Shown: piece by piece, positions 55,970 through 64,000 of the stretch
Numbering within the stretch: position 1 is the stretch's first letter
Layout of the letters: every line of letters starts with the position of its first letter
From: Lethocerus indicus
Taxonomy: Eukaryota > Arthropoda > Insecta > Hemiptera > Belostomatidae
Length of the DNA: 64,000 nt
Reading direction: 5' to 3'
Assembly (NCBI GenBank): GCA_019843655.1
Contig: JACDQD010000010.1
Coordinates: forward strand, 10,151,637-10,215,636
Made by a program: the position numbers and the translations under genes
Notes under the pieces: model-generated
Database searches by the model: none
Told to the model about the DNA's origin: nothing
The model's input: the letters and a program-made list of their open reading frames with translations, nothing else

Positions 55970-57358
55970 TGCGAATACATCTATTGCAAAAGTTTTATGT
56001 TGGATTGGTCCACATATTACTACAAATAAAAAAGTATTATTTTCTGTCGATTGATTCAAAATCATTTGTTATTCCCAGAAGAATTTAAATGGATGGCTCG
56101 GAGTAGAACTAAAGCGAGTCATGTGACGGTACCTTTGACGTTCTGTCTCAATAAGTCAACTGCTAATTGGCCTCTTCAGCGCTGAGCTCTTTTTCTCGAA
56201 GAAGCATTGTTCTAGCTCTAGGCCGGCCGATGGAATTTTAACAGAGCGCGGAGCAACGTTTGTCGCAACTCCCAGGAGCGAGGATGTTGGATTTAATCGG
56301 AGTTATTTTCCATGAAAATTGCAGAGTTTTCCATTCTCCTCAAGTCTGTTGGATGTTGGGAAAAAGGCGTGCATCCAGAAACGGCTTAGCTGTTAGCGCG
56401 CTTATTCATCGACATTTCATAGTGGAACGGACTACCGTTCTATTTATTGCCGGACAAACAGGACCTTGCGGTCGACCGAAGGACATTATTTTTTTTTCAT
56501 CGGAATTGGTAATCAAATGGCCGCTCATTCCTCTTCCTTTTTTCTCCATCTTAATATCTCAACGGCTTGGCACAAGTGCCTGCACTTGTGACAGTCTAAG
56601 TGTCGATTCCTATGGCGTTATCAGTCACGTGGACTCAATATTGCGAAACACAACGAAAAATCGAAAAGTTATATAATGTCAATTAGTGAAATTAACCACT
56701 CAATATTCATTATACGTTGGCTCCTCATAATGTGCAACAGATCTTGACTGTTTGATTAAACCGGTCTTTGCGCCATTGCCATTAGCGAGGAGAATTTATG
56801 TTAGGATTTAGAACTGACAGTTTAAGGTGATGTTTCGAAGGTGGATTAGGAACAGTTATTTTTGTTTGCTATTATGGTAAATAAGACGACTTTCAGGAGC
56901 CGCCAATTGCTAATACTGGAAGAATACGCTAAGTTCGGTTAGAAAGTGGTTTAGACGTTTTGTATTCTTCGGAACCGGATTCCAATTAGTATTAATTTAC
57001 ATTTTGCGTCAAAAATAATATCAATTCACCGCCCTGCCGTACGTTCAATGACTTGTAGAATGAATCCTTTTTTCGGATCAAGAGTTGAGGAGGCGTTGAA
57101 GCGTTAAATTCCACCGTGACGACTCGGTGGTTTCACAGCGTTCATTGGTGTGTCCCATCTCAAAGTGACCTCGATAATTACTCTCCGATTCTGGATGCTA
57201 TGTTTTATATATTTATTTTTTATTCAATGCGATTTTCACATTCAGTAATGATTCATTTGATAAAATGTGTACGAACTCAAATATGCCAGTAGGTAGTAGC
57301 CGATGAAGCAACCTGTTTGCACTTTTTTGTGGTACTATTTTGAGCCCTACGACAAATC
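53296..57358. other. Non-coding DNA, probable intron of the gene starting at 51414
   Basis: No recognised genes. Contains an AT microsatellite at 55915-55965. The longest open frames (53305-53685 minus, 56260-56676 plus) have no family-like motifs. Confidence 0.5.
55915..55965. repeat. (AT)n microsatellite
   Basis: A simple AT run of about 50 bases. Confidence 0.97.
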
Positions 57359-57771
57359 ATATGAACCGTTTATTTTGAAAGTGGCCTAACTCCATTTTTC
57401 AATTTTTTCCGGTTGTCATGGTTACATGCACAACTTTATGTTATTTATCAGTAAAGCATTTCAGTTTGCTTATAATCCGAGCAAATACGATAATTCGTGA
57501 CACTTAAGTTTTCAGAGTTAGTTCAATAATCGAAAAGTGCAGTTTGGAAGTGGCCTAACTCCATTCTTGATAAGAAAACGAATATTATTCGCTTAATAAT
57601 TGACACTATTTTAATAGGAACTATAAATTTAACACCCTTAGATACACTTAAGCAGTATGACACATTAGTATCCTATATGTATATTTTTAAATTCATTGAA
57701 ACGCAAACCCTTAAATGTCTCGATTTGAAGATAAATGGACTTGGGCCACTTTCAAAATAAACGGCTCATAT
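57359..57771. mobile_element. Inverted-repeat element, 413 bp
   Basis: 39-bp ends at 57359-57397 and 57733-57771 are inverted copies with three mismatches; the shared core is CCGTTTATTTTGAAAGTGGC. An internal direct copy of GGAAGTGGCCTAACTCCATT is at 57546-57565. No coding content. Resembles a non-autonomous DNA transposon (MITE), but the target duplication is not clear. Confidence 0.75.
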
Positions 57772-57847
57772 ATTTAATTTTGCAATCGAGTTTGCACTTG
57801 CGGCCGGCCAATGTACCGAAGTGACTCACCACCCGGCTAACGATAAA

Positions 57848-57884
57848 GCAACTGAAGAGGGCGAGCGGCCGAAACCGGTCTAAC
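57848..57884 (+). mobile_element. Hammerhead-like core copy
   Basis: Reads GCAACTGAAGAGGGCGAGCG then GCCGAAACCGGTCTAAC. CTGAAGA, GAAA, the ACCGGT palindrome and the GUC triplet are all kept, while stem I pairing is weak (GCAA against TAAC). It lies 76 bp after the inverted-repeat element at 57359-57771. Confidence 0.65.
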
Positions 57885-59165
57885 AAAATTAGGCTTATAG
57901 GCTTATAAATTGAAATTGAATTCTGTCTCTAACTCTGGAATGGCCGGTGAAAGCGATACAGGGGACGTTTTGCGAATTTATCCCGGCTATTTGGCGTGGA
58001 CATGGCGCAACGCTACAGAACAAGAAACAATAGAAAACGTTATCGGGCAGTGGCACGCTCGAAATCATCCGCCGGCACCGCGAGCCGTGCGTGAAAGCGT
58101 CGGGCCCGACCGACGAAAGGAATGCCGTGTTTAGAAAGAGGACCAGAAAGGGAGAGAGCCGGCCAGAAAATGGGCCACGGTGAGAGCTCGGACAGAAACA
58201 GAGAAAGTTTTTTTGTTTTTTTCTCTCTCTCCCCTCCGGCCTTACTATAAACCTTTAACAGATTAGAACGGCCATTAGGGGAAGGGTTCGTCTTTGTCCC
58301 ATATATGAGGCGTAAATATTTTTACGACACCTAACCGTACTACTGGGAAATGCTACCGACATTTCTGAATCCTTCTATATATCACAAAATTATTCGTTTA
58401 TTTTTTTGTTGAACGTGGCATAATAAATGCGAAAATGGAGTCGAGGACAGCGATATCACATGCTTTTTCCAAGGATAGCTACCCCTGAATACTGATATTT
58501 CGATGGAACTTAGGTGTAAATTACGCATACAAATTGAGAAGGTTCGGGGCCGATGTCCGAAGCTGAACATTTAAAAAATCTTTAATTCTTGAAACAATGA
58601 CGAAAGATTTAAATAAAGTATCTTCGTCATAGTTATTTATTTCTCGCTTATTTAAGTTTTTTTTTAAACTTTTTTTGTACAATCAACTATTGGTAGTTAT
58701 AGGTACAATGGCGGTTGTTTGACTGGTTTGACTTGCTTCGCTTGAAAAAAACGCCATCCGGTGATGGTACTTTTGACCTGTATCCGGCCTACAGAAGGTC
58801 TCTAGGCCAGTGGCGTTTAAGCCGACGCGGGGGGATAATGGATGGGTAACAGAGGAAAGGGACTGAACGAGTGGGTTTGGATATGGAGAGAGGCGGGAGT
58901 GGAATTTAAGGAAGCGTGATTTTGCGACTTCGTCGACTGTAGGTATGTTGAGGTCATTATGGATTGTTTGGTTAGAAACATACCGGGGAGCATTAAGGAT
59001 GGTACGAAGGACTTTTGACTGGAATCTCTGGATACGGGCGATGTTGGATTTCTTGGCGGAACCCCGTAGTTTTATTCCGTATGTCCATGTCGGTTTTAAT
59101 ATGGATTTGTATATTGTCAGTTTGTTACTTAAGGTCAATTTTGATATCCGTTTTAGTAATAGTCT

Positions 59166-59227
59166 TTTCTTTATTTTTATTTTTATATTGTTTAAAGTGC
59201 AGCTAGGTAACTAAGTCCATATTGCAC
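59166..59227 (-). mobile_element. Nested 62-bp retroposon tail with 13-bp target duplication
   Basis: An inserted segment ends on the minus strand in an A-rich tail (AATATAAAAATAAAAATAAA). It is bounded by near-identical 13-mers, TTAGTAATAGTCT at 59153-59165 and TTAGTAATGGTCT at 59228-59240. This is the signature of a severely 5'-truncated non-LTR insertion into the older jockey-like copy. Confidence 0.7.
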
Positions 59228-59493
59228 TTAGTAATGGTCTTAAAAGTCCAAATTTTCGGTGTATATCGATTCTTTTGAGTATGTCCTATGCCGTTGAATC
59301 CCATTCCACGTGAGTTGTTTGTCCAGGTGGAGCCCAAGATAGCGAATCTGCTGTTGGGTTGGAATAAGTATGTCATTAAAATAGACGTTAGGACAGTGCT
59401 CATAGAAAAGGTGCGTTCCTACGTGAAGATTACACAATTAGCAAATTATTTATAAATAATTTTATACAACGCAAAAACACTTTATATATTGGC

Positions 59494-59622
59494 TTTATAT
59501 ATTGTCAGTTTGTTGGCTATACTAAGTTTTGATGTCCTTTTCAAAAGTGGTCTCAACAGTCCAAATTTGCGATTTAGATCTGTTCTTTTCAGTCGGGTAT
59601 GGGGATTCCACGTGAGTCCGCT
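59494..59622 (-). repeat. Second partial copy of the same jockey-like segment
   Basis: Shares TATATTGTCAGTTTGTT and CACGTGAGT landmarks in the same order and orientation as 59108-59313 but lacks the 62-bp insertion, so it represents the uninterrupted form. Confidence 0.7.
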
Positions 59623-61968
59623 TATTTAAGTAGCCCAGATATCTGCATATGTAAATAGCTACTTAAACGATTCGCTGTAACGGATCCTGTTAGGAGAGTG
59701 AATGGGCGTTGTCTCTAGCGAAAGAGCGGCTAACAGGTGAAAACACAGTGGTTGTGAGGTGATCAGTGAATGGGAGAAACACTTTCTTCGAGGATGGTGG
59801 GGTGGCCGGAGTGCCGACGGCTCAGGAGTCGCAGCACGATCGCGAACCTAGGGCGGCGGGGCAACAGGAAATGTGCCGCCTTTGAATATCAACTATATAA
59901 TATTTATAACGCGCCTGTACGGGGAAGAGAGGCCACTGCCAGGGAGGTTCGCCCCGGCTTCCTGGTCCCGGCGAAAGTACGGATTGAAGGGAGTTCATAA
60001 ATAATTCACGGCTCAAAATTCAACGAACTCGGGGATCGTTCTGAACAGAACTCAGCCAGTCCTGATCTGAATACACACGGTCCAGAATTCGTCCTGGAAG
60101 AGAATTGGCTGGTAAAAATCGTAATTAGGGCAAGATGGATTTCATTCCAAGTATTACAACAGTATAAAAATTCTTATTTTGAACATAATCCTTAATCTAG
60201 AATGCCTGACTCCACAATAAAATTATCTCTATAGCGTCGATTGCTTAATAACGGCAACATGTAATCTACTATACTGTAATTTTGTAGTGCCTTAAATTAT
60301 AATAATTTTATGCTACGTAGTTTTATACTAAAGCAATTGAACATTCATACTAACCTTCGCCCGTTGATAGTATCTGCAGTTCGGTTGATGTTTTTCAGAA
60401 GTTTTCGACCTCGAATTCGCCACGGATTTTACTATTTTTTAGTGCCAACCCTACAGAAAATGATGAAAAAGAACTCATTACGATCGGTCTTCCTTTGAAA
60501 AATAATCTACCATTACCCTCGGGTTCAGGATTCTTGATTCTCACCCGGGCGGTCAGCCCACTCTTGGGATTTCCTTAAGGCAATCTACCTCCTCATTAAG
60601 GCAGTAAACGCGTAGAATTCTTTCGCGGCGATTTTGTAATTTATTCTTTCAGACATTTCTACAGATTGACCGCATCATTATCCTAGAACGTTTCGCGTCT
60701 CAAAGGTACCCCTTCACAAGTGCGTTCCTCTAACCATTCTTGTAATTACACGGAGCTGTAAATTGTATCCTGAAATAAATCCTTCTCGTATTCTTTTTCT
60801 TGACTTCAATTCCGTTCTGGGGATATTTCGTGAACGCTTTCTATTTAAATTCGTTCCTCATTCATTTAGGCGTTATATTTCATCGGATTTAAATCCAATT
60901 CAACTACGGATCGAATTGGTTTCTAGGAAATTCGATGGTTGTAGCTGTCCGGTTACTATGAGGGTAATGATATTTAAGATTTTTTATATTTAACCGCGCT
61001 GTGAGAAATGTTAGCAGGACTTTCTCTGCCAAGCTTAGAAAAACTTAATATTTGAAGAAAGTAGAAAAGCAATATATCTAAAACTGAACACCGCAGTGTT
61101 CTTATCTCTGTAATGAAGACGTAAGAAGTTAGTTTATCTCATCTTCAGGGTAATCTCCGCAGGATTTTGGGCACAATTGTGAGAAGGAAATCTTCCTCAG
61201 AATTCCCAGCAACAGCTAGGAGTTAGGGCTTTCGAAACACTTTCATTACTCTAATATCGAGAATATTCTTTTCTTGGGTTATTCTGTTATTGTTATACCT
61301 ACAACTGGCTAAAACCTGTTTATTTTTTGCGCAATTATGGGTTATCCTTCCTTTAATTAGTAATTATATCGTGGAGGTCGGTGGAATTGGAGCGGAAGGT
61401 GTGTGGGGAAGGATTGTGGATGAGACACAGACACTCGATGGGCTGTTGCGAATTAAAAGAAAAAAATCAACAATTATATTACGCAACTAATTATATAACC
61501 TCCATCTCGCTTTATTACTTTAGTACGTTTCTACATCAAAATAAACACACGTATGCACGCGCAAGCAGCAATGTGTGTTCCCACGATGATACCGTCCGGC
61601 TATTAGCTTCGAGAAGTGGTAAAAAATAAAAATAATGAGACGGCGCACGGAAAAGGCTGAAAGTAAAAACAAGAAGTATAAAACCGTGAGCGGAAAAACA
61701 AGGATGAGAAAACTGGCGGTGTGTCTCACAGGCCCCAAGTTCCCATTTACTCGGTGCTCATCATCACCGTAAAAGTCCCCTACGAGAGAGTCAATGATTC
61801 GACCGACACTGGCAGAATTGAACGACGCTGGGGGTCAAGACTGAGAATTGCGACTGGAGGACGTCGGCGTTAATATCACGGTCAGAAACTACTCTCCCCT
61901 CTGACCTTTTGACACGGGGGAATTAATGGGAGTCATCAGCCGGTTAATAAAACGCCGGGTCAGGCATT

Positions 61969-62262
61969 ATGAACTTCGTTGTCGGAAATCAACTTGGGGC
62001 ATTAGTCATCAGGCCATGCCACTTGACCCTGGACGGGATTACCTCTAGATTTAAAGCACTGTATAAGAAAATTGGTCACCTTCTGTTTTGGGAGGCGTGT
62101 AAAACAATGGCTGATTCCCTCTGGAGAAAATGGGACAAGAGATGGAGAGGCCTCGTTATAACGTCCAATGGTCATCGGCACAGGAGAGACACGGACTCGG
62201 AGTGCGCATGCGGGGATGAGGAAGAATGGGATCACGCTGCTGCGGAACTCCACTGTCTGTGA
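61969..62262 (+). pseudogene. Possible remnant of a retrotransposon C-terminal region
   Basis: An open frame includes WRKWDKRWRGLVITSNGHRH and a CACGDEEEWDHAAAELHC zinc-knuckle-like ending. Cys-rich CxCG...E..H...C tails of this shape close the ORF2 proteins of several non-LTR retrotransposon clades. Resemblance is by pattern only, with no recognisable RT or RNase H core alongside. Confidence 0.28.
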
Positions 62263-63190
62263 TGAAGCCAGAAGAGACCTCAATACAGGTGTCACTATCA
62301 TGGCAGCCCTTTAAATGAAAGCGCTCTGGTAATTCTCTAGCTCTGGATAAAAGAGGAAAAGAACCTCAAGGAAAATTCGCGGGCTGTAACCCACAGCCCG
62401 ATGCACTGATGGATAGATGACACCTGGCTTCAGACTAAACGCGAGTGAAAACAAAGACCGACTCGAATCCCAGGTAACGCGAATACATCAAACTGAAATA
62501 AGTAATATTAAATGCCAAGGAAAATTAAACATCGTCGATCCTGTCGGCACTGTCACCGTCCAGGTGGTCCTTAATACTTCATTCGGATGGGCTAACGGTG
62601 TTAACATTGTCCCGTACCTGTAAATTGGAAATTTTCCGAAGCAAGATTTGGCAAAGGCGAATTCCGAAATTCATTCGGAGGGCACTCGTAATTAAAACGT
62701 TCTCCCGTCAGAAATTTGACCTCGATAAAGAACGCGACGACCGGTTCTCCCTTTCGGCCGAATTGTGCAACGCGAATGGGTGTAGGGCGAGCGATGATGT
62801 CCAATTTTCAGGTTGCTCCACGATTCGGTGTTGCTCAACGCAGGCTCGTTCGACCCGCAGGGAGGGCGGGGGCTCGTTGACCGATAAACTGGAATGAAAA
62901 ACTAATTTGCAATTATAAGTAAGAATTCCCGAGAATTACAGAGAAGTTTTTCAAAATATGATATTTTCGGCATAGATAATTGAGTACTCATGTGGTACAT
63001 CAGTGATCTACAAATCGTGACCTGTATAAAATACAAAGGTCAAGGTTTGCATGTGCATTTATAAGAAACATTAAAAATAATAAAAAAAATGGTGAATGGA
63101 GGACAAAATCGGTTACGTTTGCCTAATATTAAAGATGGATTTGTTGGAATGTAAATGTTCTTGTTAATGGAATGAGAAGTTAGATTACTT

Positions 63191-63225
63191 TGGAATACCG
63201 TACATTTCGTATTCTTTTGTCTCCT
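63191..63225 (+). mobile_element. Left-end fragment of the hammerhead-like foldback family
   Basis: Starts TGGAATACCGTACATTTCGT and continues to TTTTGTCTCC, matching the left flank and arm of the copy at 53062-53094. The core is missing. Confidence 0.5.
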
Positions 63226-63978
63226 TAGTTTTTTTCTAATTTGATTTTTTCTTGAACCTTACTTTACTTACTGTAGATTAGGGTGTAATCTAACTCATAA
63301 CATATTATAAACATAAATAAAATATTATCAAAATATTTGTCATCATACATGTGAAACTATCTGTCATCTGTAGTATCGCCGTGTGAATGGTTTTAAGGGC
63401 AGGTTACAGTGTTAGTATACATTCAAGGAATTATTTAAATGCGAGCGTCTACAGAATTAAAATATATTAGGCACATTGAGTATTCGTCAGCAGTAATACT
63501 TTTCGACAATAGGAACGAATTCCTCACTAATTTTTCTCTCTTCTTCTTTTAAAACTCGTACTCGTTTGGTAACCAACTGTCTTGCCAAACGTTTTTCCCC
63601 AATCGGTATTCACGGCTATCTTCGGTATGTTAACCGCATTTTAAAAACTGTTGTTTGAGACGGCGCAGATGAATGCAGTCCAGGCCAACAGGTTGCTGAT
63701 CTCCGGCCGTGTTTATCGGTCACGAATTCCAATCTACCTGTCGGCAGTTCGCAGGTCCCTTCTGTTGTCGAGAAAGTTATGCGAGAACGTAATAATAAAT
63801 AGGCTTTCAAATGTTGGCTTTAACATTGACTTATTTACTGCCCGGCCGCTTGCTCTTATAACCCCTGGATCATTAACACTTTATTACTTTTTAAGACATA
63901 TAAGCATAAAAAGGAATAAAAACAGAGTATAGGCATTTGAATGTGATATTATGTATTACTTGAGACTATATTATAATA

Positions 63979-63998
63979 ATTTTTTTGTTTTGTTTCAG
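63979..63998 (+). other. Strong splice acceptor at the window end
   Basis: A long T-rich tract leads to TTTTGTTTTGTTTCAG at 63983-63998, with only two bases (GT) of the following exon inside the window. It is the natural partner for the donor at 51510, which would make a 12.5-kb first intron. Confidence 0.5.
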
Positions 63999-64000
63999 GT

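Larger units (their letters stand above)
58640..59622 (-). mobile_element. 5'-truncated jockey-like non-LTR retrotransposon (reverse transcriptase C-terminus)
   Basis: Minus-strand frames give the end of a jockey-clade reverse transcriptase: VYFNDILIPTQQQIRYLGLH followed by LDKQLTWNGIQ (59240-59437), then LSNKLTIYKSILKPTWTYGI, IARIQRFQSKVLRTILNAPR and YVSNQTIHNDLNIPTVDEVA (58683-59138). The order and motifs fit the thumb and C-terminal part of such enzymes. An A-rich tail appears on the minus strand at about 58655-58678. The reading frame is interrupted by an insertion at 59166-59227 and frameshifts. A partly duplicated piece of the same region is at 59494-59622. Not functional. Confidence 0.88.
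59623..63978. other. Non-coding DNA, probably intronic
   Basis: Apart from the possible retrotransposon remnant at 61969 and a left-end fragment of the hammerhead-like family at 63191-63225, I see nothing coding. Confidence 0.5.

Noticed and set aside
56260..56676. 138-codon + strand open frame
   Set aside because: No motif, irregular composition and no splice context; likely chance.

Overview
The window is animal nuclear DNA, most likely from an insect. It is AT-rich, carries a multi-exon gene with GT-AG introns, and contains mariner, jockey-like and foldback transposon debris. A hemipteran or another hemimetabolous insect is a guess that the sequence alone cannot settle. There are no bacterial-style operons, rRNA or CRISPR arrays.

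Bases 1 to about 28,800 hold most of one gene on the + strand: the insect orthologue of sunday driver (syd), the JNK-interacting protein 3/4 (JIP3/JIP4) scaffold. I traced its exons by joining reading frames across GT-AG borders with matching phase. The 5' end, which encodes the RH1 domain, lies upstream of the window. Reading downstream come a coiled coil, a low-complexity linker, three tiny symmetric microexons, the second leucine zipper, the RH2 domain, a basic linker, and a C-terminal WD40-like beta-propeller ending in an LIVWQ motif. The gene shows many possible isoform switches: a microexon cluster at 4649-6275, a second possible terminal exon at 8980-9070 that would drop the propeller, and two alternative last exons at 22505 and 25609. 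An odd in-frame run of TGA codons follows the zipper exon at 7101. The large intron at 12403-16176 contains an internally deleted mariner element with intact inverted repeats and TA target duplication, plus an unexplained exon-like segment. An AT-rich 3' UTR or intergenic stretch follows the stop codon at 25718.

Bases 28,839-30,055 are a minisatellite of 42-bp units with interspersed 29-bp short units that create a 281/281/239-bp higher-order periodicity. From there the composition changes sharply. The left side is AT-rich and CpG-poor; the right side has higher GC and abundant CpG.

Bases 30,060-64,000 are mostly non-coding. The best gene signal is a first coding exon at 51414-51509 with a signal peptide. 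Its next exon may begin at 63999, where the window ends in a strong splice acceptor, giving an intron of about 12.5 kb. Other possible gene pieces are a TATA plus initiator pair near 36559-36590 and an exon-like segment at 46545-46629. The rest is transposon remains and simple repeats. The remains include a dispersed family of short elements whose inner sequence looks like a hammerhead ribozyme core (best copy on the minus strand at 53115-53151), a 413-bp inverted-repeat element at 57359-57771, and a decayed jockey-like reverse transcriptase at 58640-59622 with a nested retroposon tail.
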